From positions 124,001 through 188,000 of the forward strand of contig NZ_JAKGSC010000001.1 in assembly GCF_022478115.1 (NCBI RefSeq): DNA of 64,000 bases, in the 5' to 3' direction. The position numbers were made by a program, and so were the translations under genes. Source of the DNA: Tenacibaculum aquimarinum (lineage in GTDB: Bacteria; Bacteroidota; Bacteroidia; Flavobacteriales; Flavobacteriaceae). Under the pieces are notes generated by a model that was not told the origin of the DNA, did not search any database, and saw only the letters and a program-made list of their open reading frames with translations. How positions within the stretch are numbered: the stretch's first letter is position 1; every line of letters begins with the position of its first letter. Shown here piece after piece: positions 43,301 through 50,916 of this stretch.

Positions 43301-44044
43301 ATGAGCGTATTTGGAATGAGAACATCGAATCCGGCTTTTTCGAGCTACTTTTGGGGGAAGAAAAAAAGCTATTCTAGAGCAAAAATGAGCCTTTCTGGTA
43401 TTGTTTTTAAATCGTTTTTAATGTTGTGTTTAGTAGCTTTAACAGCAAGTTACACTTGGAAAATTTTCTTTGAAGGAACCGACATAAAATGGTATACAAC
43501 TTTGGGTGCTTTTGTGGCAATTGTGGCAAGTTTATTTATCTCTTTTAAACACAATTTAGCCAAATGGTTGTTGCCAATTTACGCATTGGCAAAGGGTTTT
43601 TTCTTAGGCGGAATTAGCGCGTACGCACACAAACGTTTTCCGGGTTTACCGTTGCAAGCAATTGCAGTAACAATTACTACTTTTTTTGTGATGCTATTCT
43701 TGTTTAAAACCAGATTAATTGTGGTTACTCGCCAGTTTAGAGCCATTTTAATTACAGCTTCTATAACTATTTTTACCATTTATATAATTAGTTGGATTTT
43801 ATCTTTCTTCGGAATTCACTTGAGCTTTATTTACGGTACTTCTAACTTTGCAATTGCTTTTAATGTTGTGGCAGCAATTGTAGCTTCGTTTAGCTTACTT
43901 TTAGATTTTTACTATATAGAAAGACAAATAGGAAAAGCGCCTAAAACTCGTGAATGGCTAGCAACTTGGGGATTTTTAATAACACTTATTTGGTTATATG
44001 TTGAAGTGTTACGATTGATGAAAAAATTGGCAATTCGATTTTAA
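43301..44044 (+). CDS. Bax inhibitor-1/YccA family membrane protein
   Basis: 247 residues with seven hydrophobic segments after a short polar N terminus (GMRTSNPAFSSYFWGKKKSY). FLGGISAYAHKRFPG near residues 105-119 and ASFSLLLDFYYIERQIGKAP near 196-215 are marks of the bacterial Bax inhibitor group, which are proposed ion (calcium) leak channels or protease modulators in the inner membrane. It converges on the 43-residue gene, overlapping it by four bases. Confidence 0.85.
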   Translation: MSVFGMRTSNPAFSSYFWGKKKSYSRAKMSLSGIVFKSFLMLCLVALTASYTWKIFFEGTDIKWYTTLGAFVAIVASLFISFKHNLAKWLLPIYALAKGFFLGGISAYAHKRFPGLPLQAIAVTITTFFVMLFLFKTRLIVVTRQFRAILITASITIFTIYIISWILSFFGIHLSFIYGTSNFAIAFNVVAAIVASFSLLLDFYYIERQIGKAPKTREWLATWGFLITLIWLYVEVLRLMKKLAIRF

Positions 44045-44172
44045 AAAAACTTACTTAAAAGTGAATCTGCATTAAAAAACAAATACAATGCAATTGCTAA
44101 CAAAACCACTAAAAACAATCCTTTTTGAGGTTTTGCTTGTTTCTTTTTCCCAAACTTTCTTTTGAATTCCAT
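44041..44172 (-). CDS. Conserved-looking 43-residue single-pass membrane protein
   Basis: ATG at 44172, TAA at 44043-44041. The protein opens MEFKRKFGKKKQAKPQKGLF, a strongly basic head of about 17 residues, then one hydrophobic segment (FLVVLLAIALYLFF) and a short tail ending SLLSKFF. The layout (basic cytoplasmic head, single helix) is that of a real small membrane protein, and I recall close relatives annotated as hypothetical in Flavobacteriia. It lies downstream of mnmD with a family 2 repeat between them. Function unknown. Confidence 0.6.
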   Translation of the reverse strand: MEFKRKFGKKKQAKPQKGLFLVVLLAIALYLFFNADSLLSKFF

Positions 44173-44193
44173 TTTACTGATTTTGTTTTATTG

Positions 44194-44242
44194 TTCTCGA
44201 TACAAATTTATTCATTCTTCATAAATTCACTCGAACTGACAG
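44194..44242 (-). repeat. Dispersed hairpin element, family 2, copy 2
   Basis: On the minus strand: CTGTCAGTTCGAGTGA, a hairpin with arms AATTTAT/ATAAATT, then TTGTATCGAGAA. The flanks match copy 1 at 7698-7749; the stem sequence is different but still pairs. Confidence 0.65.
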
Positions 44243-44254
44243 GCTGAAAACTAA

Positions 44255-44908
44255 CTACTTCTTAATTGCGCGTAACATCTCTCTTTTTCCTGGAGGTCCA
44301 GGCAAACGCTCTACTGCGAAACCTACAGCAATCATTGCTCTACGTACACTTCCTTTTGCAGAATAGGTTACTAAAATTCCGTTTGGTTTTAAAGCATTAT
44401 ACATTTTTGTAAAAATAGCTTCTGTCCATAATTCTGGTTGCACACGTGCTCCAAAAGCATCAAAATATATTAGATTAAATGCTTCTACATCATCAATATC
44501 TTCGAAGAATTGTTTCCTTTTTAAGATTGAAAAATTATCTGTAACCTGATGTTTTTCTTCCCAAGAAACACTGTGAATTTTGTTAAAAGCTTCACTTTCT
44601 TTTTCGGCTTTTAAAACCGAAATAAAGTTCATTTTCTCAACCTCTTCAGCAGAAACCGGATATGCTTCTACGCCAACGTAATCTACTGGTTTTTCACTTT
44701 CTAAATACGTAATAAAACAGTTTAAACCGGTTCCAAAACCAATTTCGAGTATTGAAACAGTATCTGCTTCAACTAGTTTTAATCCACTATTTATAAAAAC
44801 GTGATACGTTTCATTTATTGAACCATTTTTAGAATGATATTGTTCATTCCAATCAGGTAAATTAATGGTTGAAGAACCATCTGAGGTAATAATTATTTCT
44901 CTTTTGAT
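44255..44908 (-). CDS. mnmD: tRNA U34 methyltransferase MnmD, no canonical start codon
   Basis: A 217-residue frame whose first family-like residue is coded by ATC at 44908 (then KREIIITSDGSSTINLPDW). SAM motif I is SILEIGFGTGLNCF, and the catalytic segment FNLIYFDAFGARVQPELWT and the end RLPGPPGKREMLRA are those of MnmD, the methyltransferase that finishes 5-methylaminomethyl-(2-thio)uridine at wobble position 34. No ATG, GTG or TTG lies between ATC and the upstream in-frame stop (TAA, 44917-44915), which is the DUF4920 stop. The first internal ATG (44632) would remove the SAM site. ATC initiation, reinitiation or a sequence error are the options. Confidence 0.85.
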   Translation of the reverse strand: MKREIIITSDGSSTINLPDWNEQYHSKNGSINETYHVFINSGLKLVEADTVSILEIGFGTGLNCFITYLESEKPVDYVGVEAYPVSAEEVEKMNFISVLKAEKESEAFNKIHSVSWEEKHQVTDNFSILKRKQFFEDIDDVEAFNLIYFDAFGARVQPELWTEAIFTKMYNALKPNGILVTYSAKGSVRRAMIAVGFAVERLPGPPGKREMLRAIKK

Positions 44909-44914
44909 ACGCTT

Positions 44915-45406
44915 TTATTTTAACAAAACACCATTTGCTTCAAAAGCAAATTCTACTTTAGGTTCAGTAATTTTAGCTATTTCTTCTTTACTTTTTCCAG
45001 CATCTTCTGCATAATGACGTAATTCATCAACAGGAGTTTCTTTTACAAAAGCAATACCATCTACAATAACTTCTTTACCTTGACTATCTAATGGCATAAA
45101 AAAACCATAGTCTTTAAATTTAACCATTGTTTCTGTTTCGCCATTTAGTGGAAGTTTCATCCAACAACCTTTTTTAGTACAAACTTCTTTTATTGTTGAA
45201 GCAAATTTTGCATTTATAGTATCTCCTACTTTTAAAGTATTAAACTTTTCCAACATTTTTTCTGCTGTTAAAGCTTCTCCTACAGAAATTTGATTCCCTA
45301 TAAATTGGTAATCATTTTCAGTTGATTTTATATCTGCCTTTTTTTCAGTTTTACACGAAGTTAATGCAAGCGCAAAAATTATAGTAACTTTAAATAGTAA
45401 TTTCAT
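44915..45406 (-). CDS. DUF4920 lipoprotein
   Basis: 163 residues. A lipoprotein signal ends ALALTSC with Cys18. The mature part has the DUF4920 core: GDTINAKFASTIKEVCTKKG then CWMKLPLNGETETMVKF and GFFMPLDSQGKEVIVDG, with Cys residues that may bind metal. The family is conserved in Bacteroidota without known function. Its stop codon is followed, in the same frame and 6 bases later, by the mnmD coding region, so the two genes are almost certainly co-transcribed. Confidence 0.87.
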   Translation of the reverse strand: MKLLFKVTIIFALALTSCKTEKKADIKSTENDYQFIGNQISVGEALTAEKMLEKFNTLKVGDTINAKFASTIKEVCTKKGCWMKLPLNGETETMVKFKDYGFFMPLDSQGKEVIVDGIAFVKETPVDELRHYAEDAGKSKEEIAKITEPKVEFAFEANGVLLK

Positions 45407-45432
45407 TTTCTAATAGTTTAATTTTATTAAAA

Positions 45433-45440
45433 CAAATATA
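45433..45440 (-). promoter_or_regulatory. Candidate -7 element of the DUF4920-mnmD operon
   Basis: On the minus strand TATATTTG matches TAnnTTTG, 26 bases before the start at 45406. Confidence 0.5.
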
Positions 45441-45496
45441 AGAAATTATAAGAAAACCTCTTACAGATTATAACTAAAAAACTCATTCTTATTTTG

Positions 45497-45504
45497 TATT
45501 TTTG
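45497..45504 (+). promoter_or_regulatory. Candidate -7 element of ilvE
   Basis: TATTTTTG matches TAnnTTTG and ends 24 bases before the ATG at 45529. Confidence 0.45.
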
Positions 45505-45528
45505 ACATATCTTAAACAAACACAAAAC

Positions 45529-46587
45529 ATGCAAAGTTCTGATATTAAAGTTCAACTGATTGAAGAATCAAAAATTAGCCAAGTAGATTTTAATAATTTA
45601 CCTTTTGGATCCGTTTTTTCTGATCACATGTTAGAATGTGATTTTAAAAATGGCGAATGGCAAACACCTGTTATTAAGCCATATTCTCCTATTACTTTAG
45701 ATCCGTCTGCAAAGATTTTTCATTACGGACAATCTATTTTTGAAGGAATGAAAGCTTATAAAGACGCTGAAGGTTCTACCCTACTTTTTAGACCTTTAGA
45801 AAACTGTAAACGTTTAAACAAATCTGCTGAGCGTTTGGTAATTCCTCAAATACCAGAAGATATTTTTATGACTGGTTTAAAAAAACTATTAGAAATAGAT
45901 GCTGATTGGATTCCAACAAATGATGGAAGTTCTTTATATATAAGACCATTTATGTTTGCTTCTGGTAACGGTTTTCATGCTTCACCTGCAGACGCTTTTA
46001 AGCTTATTATTTGTACAGCTCCTTCTGGTGCTTATTTTGCTGGTAAAGTAAAGGTTTTAATTGAAGAGAAATATGCACGTGCTGCAAATGGCGGAGTTGG
46101 TTTTGCTAAAGCTGGTGGTAATTATGCTGCACAGTTTTACCCAACACAATTAGCCATAGAAAAAGGCTACAACCAAGTTATTTGGACAGATGACAATACG
46201 CATGAGTATATTGAAGAAGCTGGAGCAATGAATATTTTCATTCGAATAAACGACACTTTAATTACAAGTCCAACAAGCGATAGAATTTTAGATGGAATAA
46301 CTCGTAAAAGTATTATTCAGATTGCAAAAGATAGTGGCGTTGATGTTGAAGTAAGAAAAATAACAGTTTCTGAAGTAATTGCTGCTGCACAAAGCGGAAG
46401 TTTAAAAGAAATGTTTGGAGCTGGTACAGCTGCAGTTATTTCTCCTATTGCAGGTTTTGGTTATCAAGAAAAAGATTATGATTTACCAGAATTAGAAAAT
46501 CCGCTTGCATTACAATTGAAGAAACAAATTACAGATATTCAAACTAATAAAGCTGAAGACCCTTACGGTTGGAGAGTTAAATTATAA
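45529..46587 (+). CDS. ilvE: Branched-chain amino acid aminotransferase
   Basis: 352 residues from the ATG at 45529; the frame extends nine codons upstream through a promoter-like box and is not used. Fold-type IV PLP aminotransferase marks: HYGQSIFEGMKAYK, GVGFAKAGGNYAAQFYPTQL with the PLP Lys in AKAGGNYA, and KEMFGAGTAAVISPI near the end. It interconverts leucine, isoleucine and valine with their 2-oxo acids. The N-terminal length suits the eukaryote-type BCAT branch common in Bacteroidota. Followed by a small gene 12 bases later. Confidence 0.93.
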   Translation: MQSSDIKVQLIEESKISQVDFNNLPFGSVFSDHMLECDFKNGEWQTPVIKPYSPITLDPSAKIFHYGQSIFEGMKAYKDAEGSTLLFRPLENCKRLNKSAERLVIPQIPEDIFMTGLKKLLEIDADWIPTNDGSSLYIRPFMFASGNGFHASPADAFKLIICTAPSGAYFAGKVKVLIEEKYARAANGGVGFAKAGGNYAAQFYPTQLAIEKGYNQVIWTDDNTHEYIEEAGAMNIFIRINDTLITSPTSDRILDGITRKSIIQIAKDSGVDVEVRKITVSEVIAAAQSGSLKEMFGAGTAAVISPIAGFGYQEKDYDLPELENPLALQLKKQITDIQTNKAEDPYGWRVKL

Positions 46588-46599
46588 TCTCAAGAAACT

Positions 46600-46884
46600 A
46601 TGTTTTTAATAAACGCACTTGCAAAACCCAAAAAATCTTCTGAACATTATGACGAAGTCATTGGCGCTTACGTTAGCGTATATGTTGACTATAAAGATAT
46701 TGATGGCGCTTTTAAATTAGCCAAACATTATATTAAAGAAGAAGGTTGGAAAGTAACTGAAATTGAAGAAGAATACTTTACGTTAAGTTCTTTAGAAGAT
46801 GTTGATGAAGACCAAGAGGACTTCTTTACAGAAGCCCAAGAGTTCGGTTACACAATGGTTTTTAATTGCTACGAAGAGGAATAA
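46600..46884 (+). CDS. Conserved hypothetical protein (94 aa, acidic)
   Basis: 94 residues, cytoplasmic, rich in Asp and Glu (SLEDVDEDQEDFFTEAQEFG). It looks like a small alpha/beta protein: MFLINALAKPKKSSEHYDEV, then YVDYKDIDGAFKLAKHYIKE. I do not recognise a named family. It is 12 bases after ilvE in the same direction, so it is probably in its operon, and it converges on the flavoprotein gene with a small bidirectional hairpin over the stops. Confidence 0.65.
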   Translation: MFLINALAKPKKSSEHYDEVIGAYVSVYVDYKDIDGAFKLAKHYIKEEGWKVTEIEEEYFTLSSLEDVDEDQEDFFTEAQEFGYTMVFNCYEEE

Positions 46885-46894
46885 AACTTATTCC
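46878..46894. terminator. Small stem-loop over convergent stop codons
   Basis: GGAATAA/TTATTCC (7 bp, loop AAC) includes both stop codons. Too weak by itself for certain termination; no long T run. Confidence 0.35.
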
Positions 46895-48096
46895 GCAATA
46901 CTTTTCGCGCAAATAAAACCACCAGTCCAAGCGTTTTGAAAATTGAAGCCACCCGTTACGGCGTCAATATTTAAAATTTCACCTACAAAAAAGAGATTTT
47001 TATGTAATTTACTTTCAAAGCGCTTGAAATTAATTTCTTTCAAATCAATTCCACCTGCTGTTACAAATTCATCTTTAAAAGTAGTTCTACCGTTTGCGTT
47101 AAAAACTCCTTTTGTAAGTTGATTTGACAAACTTTCTAATTGATAGTTATTTAAATCCGCCCAATTTTGATTTTGTCTAATTTCTGAAGCAATTACAAAA
47201 CGTTCCCACAGTCTTTTAGAAATCTCCGTAAATGGCGATTTTAAAATCACTGTTTTACGTGGTTCTTTCTTTTTTAAATTCAGTAATACATTTAGCACTT
47301 TATCTGTTGGTCTAGACAACCAATTAACTTCAACATTATAATGATAATTTTTATCAGCTAAAATTCTTGCTCCAAAAGCAGAAAGTTTTAACACTGCTGG
47401 TCCACTCATTCCCCAATGTGTAATTAACAAAGGACCTGAAGCTTCTAATTTTGTATTTACAATTTTTACCGTAGCATTCGGAACAGAAGTTCCTAATAAA
47501 TCTGTTAGCCTTTTATCTTTAATATTAAAGGTGAATAATGAAGGAACTGTTTCAATAATAGAATGACCTAAATCGTTCGTCATTTCCCAAATTTTCTTAG
47601 AACTTCCTGCAGCGACTACTAATTTATCGGCAATAAATTTTTCGTTTTTTGTGTTAATAACCCAACTCTCTTCTTGTTGATAAAACGAAATTACACCACA
47701 GTTTGTTAACACTTTAATATTTAACTTATCAACAGCTTTTTGAAAACAATCTATGATTGCTTGTGAAGTATTTGCTTCTGGAAAAACTCGATTATCATCT
47801 TCTATTTTAAGCGGAACACCTCTATCATCAAACCACTCAAAAGTATCTCCAGTCATAAATTGATGAAAAGGTCCAAGCAATTCTTTTTCTCCTCTTGGGT
47901 AAAATTTCACCAATTCTTTTGGTTCAAAACAAGCATGTGTTACATTACATCTTCCTCCTCCAGAAATTTTTACTTTCTGTAAAACATCTTTTCCTTTTTC
48001 TAGAATTGTAATGTCTAAATCCGGATTTTGTTCCTTTGCATTTATAGCAGTAAAAAAACCTGCTGCTCCTCCTCCAATAATTATTACTTTCTTCAT
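46888..48096 (-). CDS. FAD-dependent oxidoreductase, YhiN/HI0933 family
   Basis: 402 residues. N-terminal FAD dinucleotide fold VIIIGGGAAGFFTAINAKEQ (residues 4-23), the family mark KISGGGRCNVTHACFEPKEL, and the C-terminal GGFNFQNAWTGGFICAKSIAE. The HI0933-like group is widely conserved as flavoproteins without settled function (sometimes called aminoacetone oxidases). It overlaps the GHMP kinase stop by four bases and is the last gene of the HMG-CoA reductase operon. Confidence 0.9.
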   Translation of the reverse strand: MKKVIIIGGGAAGFFTAINAKEQNPDLDITILEKGKDVLQKVKISGGGRCNVTHACFEPKELVKFYPRGEKELLGPFHQFMTGDTFEWFDDRGVPLKIEDDNRVFPEANTSQAIIDCFQKAVDKLNIKVLTNCGVISFYQQEESWVINTKNEKFIADKLVVAAGSSKKIWEMTNDLGHSIIETVPSLFTFNIKDKRLTDLLGTSVPNATVKIVNTKLEASGPLLITHWGMSGPAVLKLSAFGARILADKNYHYNVEVNWLSRPTDKVLNVLLNLKKKEPRKTVILKSPFTEISKRLWERFVIASEIRQNQNWADLNNYQLESLSNQLTKGVFNANGRTTFKDEFVTAGGIDLKEINFKRFESKLHKNLFFVGEILNIDAVTGGFNFQNAWTGGFICAKSIAE

Positions 48097-49040
48097 AAAA
48101 TCATTTCTGAATACGTAAGAATTGTTTCAAATCCTTTATTTTTAAAATATGCTAATGTTTTCTTATCTCCTGTTACTAAAACGAAATCTCCGCCCCAAGC
48201 TCCCAAGCTTTTTACTGCTCCAAAATAGTCTGGAAATAATCTTTCTTTTACGGGTTTTAGTTTAATTATTGAACTGATTATTTGTTCATGTTCAACTATT
48301 AACTTCTCAAATTCCTTTAATGATTTAGCTTCTAAAAATTCATTAGAAATCTCTGAAACTCTTTTTATTTCATTCTGAAAATCAACACCACTTTCTCTAA
48401 ATTTTGCGATACCTTCTTTAGAATCTTGCTTCTGATTTAAATACACAAAAAATAGGTTTTCTTTAAAAGTCGGATTGAATTCAACTTGCTCAACTTTAGG
48501 TGTCATCTTGAGCGCAGTTGAAAGATCTTTTTCTATTTGATAAAATATTGCCGCATCATTTTGCGCACAAGCAATATCGTAACCACTTCCTTTAAACGAA
48601 TTCCATAGTAATTTAAAAGCATCTACTTTTGCCCAATTGGCAATATTATTTATTAAAGTTGAAGAACTCCCTAAACCCCAATTCTGAGGAAAAGTTAAGT
48701 TTGTTTTCACTAAAAACCCATTATCTGTAGTTAAAAAATCAGGATTTAAATTTTTAGCTTCTTTTAAAATGTCTAATAACGTTTCTCCAATAAATTCTGC
48801 ACTTCCTTCTTTGTCCGAATTAAATGTTGCAGAAACTAAACGGAGTTTTGTTAAATCAAAAACAGCTTCAAACCAACAATCTCCAGTATTTGTAAAACTT
48901 GCCCAGATTAATTGTGGCTCTTTAATTTTTTCAACAATTAAATCTTGCCCAAATTTAGTTGGAACCGCTAAAGATTTTGCGCCATCTAAAACAAGATATT
49001 CACCTGTTAATAAAAGTTTTCCGTTAGAATAGCTTCTCAT
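48093..49040 (-). CDS. GYDIA-type GHMP kinase (mevalonate pathway)
   Basis: 315 residues of the GHMP kinase superfamily. The ATP loop is PQNWGLGSSSTLINN (118-132), and KGSGYDIACAQND (150-162) is the GYDIA mark that names this group. Placed directly after HMG-CoA reductase (one-base overlap), it most likely phosphorylates mevalonate or phosphomevalonate on the route to isoprenoids. Residues 172-180 (DLSTALKMT) are coded by a 27-base segment that looks like a dispersed repeat; see 48501-48527. The active-site motifs are intact. Confidence 0.88.
   Translation of the reverse strand: MRSYSNGKLLLTGEYLVLDGAKSLAVPTKFGQDLIVEKIKEPQLIWASFTNTGDCWFEAVFDLTKLRLVSATFNSDKEGSAEFIGETLLDILKEAKNLNPDFLTTDNGFLVKTNLTFPQNWGLGSSSTLINNIANWAKVDAFKLLWNSFKGSGYDIACAQNDAAIFYQIEKDLSTALKMTPKVEQVEFNPTFKENLFFVYLNQKQDSKEGIAKFRESGVDFQNEIKRVSEISNEFLEAKSLKEFEKLIVEHEQIISSIIKLKPVKERLFPDYFGAVKSLGAWGGDFVLVTGDKKTLAYFKNKGFETILTYSEMIL
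48501..48527 (+). repeat. Repeat-like segment inside the GHMP kinase coding region
   Basis: TGTCATCTTGAGCGCAGTTG and the next seven bases AAAGATC, 27 bases, exactly nine codons of the minus-strand gene. The core TTGAGCGCAGTTGAAA matches TTGAGTGTAGCCGAAA near 23316 apart from four transitions. I recall this form from intergenic repeats in Bacteroidota. Confidence 0.45.
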
Positions 49041-50773
49041 TAGATTAATCCAAATTGTTTAAAATGATGTGTAAAATGTTTTACTTGAAACTTCTTCCAA
49101 TACTCATAATCTAGCTCACCAAAAAACGGATGCACTACACTTCTATTTTTATCTTTTGCAAAAACGGATTCAAAAACTTTAACTTGCTCAATTAAATCAT
49201 TTGTCGCTGCTGCAATTGATTCGAATTTTAATTCTATTGGATCTTCAGCCAAAAAAGGCGCTTTAAAACCAACTTGCAACTCACCTCCTGTATTTAAATA
49301 CGGTTTTCTACGCGCTTGTTTATCATCAGAAACATAACTATCTACCTTCCAGTTTCCATTTGCAATTTGCGTTACAGCACTTAAATGCTCAATCATCTGT
49401 TGCGCATTCATTTTCCCAAAAAGAGGTTTAGTCTCAACTTTTAAAGTTGACAAAATATTTGTAACTTCAACTTCATCTAAAAAATTCACCCAACTAATTG
49501 TTGGTTTTCTTAATTCCTTAAACTTAGTGACTACAGCTGAATGAGAAACTGTTCTTTTATCAAAATACGTTGTAATTTCTTCTTTCTCTTCTTTTGTTGC
49601 TCCTAACTGATTCAATATATTCTGCAAATGCATTTTCATGTGTCCATGCTGAATACCTTTTGTTGTTAATGCTCTTAAAGCTGCAAAATTCTGCGCCAAA
49701 CCTGCCGAAGCAATTATTTGCATTAAAACTCTTGCTGAAGGTTTTTGCATTAAATCTAAAGACAGTTTTGCCATTGGATGTAATGCTGTTAATCCACCAA
49801 CAGTTCCTAAAGCCAATGGTACTTCAATCCAAAACTTAAAAACTCCCTCTTTTACAGTACAATGTGTTAAACTCTTATATTCTCCATCTCTTGCCGCATA
49901 AGCATGTGCGCCAGCTTCAATGGCTCTAAAATCGTTTCCTGTAGCTAAAACCACAGCATCAATTCCGTTCATAATTCCCTTATTATGAGTAACAGCTCTG
50001 TAGGGTTCAATTTCTGCAATTTTTACTGCTTGCTCAAATTTTTGCGCAAATTTTTCAGGGTTTTCTCCACCTAGTGCTTCAACTTTACAAGAAACTTCAG
50101 CTCTAACCAAACACTCCGGAACATTGTTAGAAAGAATACTCATAACAATTTCTACATCTTCCTTTTCAAATTCCTTAGCAATTACCTCTAAACAAGAATT
50201 TATAAAGTTTGCCCCCATACTATCTTTGGTTTCAAACGTTACATGAAGCTGATAGTAATTGGCTAATTTTTCTGTTTTATCTATTAATTTTATATCTAAA
50301 ATTCCACCGCCACGTTTTTCCATATTTTTAGTAATAGAAGCTGTTGCGGCAAATAATTCAGTTTTATTTTTGTTGAAATAAGTTTCTAATTCGGCTTTAT
50401 CTCCAGCATACATAAAATGTACTTGACCAATTTTTGTAGTACCAATTACTTCAGTCTTAAAACCTCCACGAGTACTCCAATATTTTGCCACTTTAGATGC
50501 CGCTGCAACCACAGAACTTTCCTCAACAACCATAGGAATAACATATTCTCTGTTATTAATTACAAAGTTTGGTGCTACTCCATAAGGAATATAAAAATTG
50601 GTGATTGTGTTTTCAATAAAATCGTCATGGAGTTGTTGTAATTTTTCATCTACATTCCAATACTGTTTTATTGTTTGTATAATCTCTGGCTGATTGCTAA
50701 AATAATTAGCAGCCAACCATTGTATTTTTTCTTCTTTGGTAAGTTTTGAAAAACCGGATATGATTTTAGTCAT
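49040..50773 (-). CDS. mvaA: HMG-CoA reductase (class II) fused to a DinB/DUF1569-like domain
   Basis: 577 residues, about 145 more than a normal class II enzyme. Residues 1-425 are HMG-CoA reductase with all four catalytic positions close to the Pseudomonas mevalonii numbering: E84 (VVEESS), K265 (HNKGIMNG), D281 (TGNDFRA), H378 (QHGHMKMH). Residues from about 430 look like the DinB-type DUF1569 fold: PLFGKMNAQQMIEHLSAVTQ (450-469), HPFFGELDYEYW (548-559) and the His-rich end HFTHHFKQFG. The enzyme makes mevalonate from HMG-CoA. The added domain has metal-type His residues but unknown purpose. First gene of a three-gene minus-strand operon. Confidence 0.92.
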   Translation of the reverse strand: MTKIISGFSKLTKEEKIQWLAANYFSNQPEIIQTIKQYWNVDEKLQQLHDDFIENTITNFYIPYGVAPNFVINNREYVIPMVVEESSVVAAASKVAKYWSTRGGFKTEVIGTTKIGQVHFMYAGDKAELETYFNKNKTELFAATASITKNMEKRGGGILDIKLIDKTEKLANYYQLHVTFETKDSMGANFINSCLEVIAKEFEKEDVEIVMSILSNNVPECLVRAEVSCKVEALGGENPEKFAQKFEQAVKIAEIEPYRAVTHNKGIMNGIDAVVLATGNDFRAIEAGAHAYAARDGEYKSLTHCTVKEGVFKFWIEVPLALGTVGGLTALHPMAKLSLDLMQKPSARVLMQIIASAGLAQNFAALRALTTKGIQHGHMKMHLQNILNQLGATKEEKEEITTYFDKRTVSHSAVVTKFKELRKPTISWVNFLDEVEVTNILSTLKVETKPLFGKMNAQQMIEHLSAVTQIANGNWKVDSYVSDDKQARRKPYLNTGGELQVGFKAPFLAEDPIELKFESIAAATNDLIEQVKVFESVFAKDKNRSVVHPFFGELDYEYWKKFQVKHFTHHFKQFGLI

Positions 50774-50798
50774 TTGTGTATCAAATTTTGATAAAGAA

Positions 50799-50806
50799 CA
50801 AAGATA
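50799..50806 (-). promoter_or_regulatory. Candidate -7 element of the mevalonate operon
   Basis: On the minus strand TATCTTTG matches TAnnTTTG, 25 bases before the start at 50773. Confidence 0.4.
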
Positions 50807-50916
50807 ATTGAATAGCCATTAACTACGTTAAAATTTCAAGATTTATAATTTTTAGCGTTGATTTTTGCTGATTTTTCCGTAAACTTGGCAAATCATTATC
50901 AAAACTACTTATTTAG

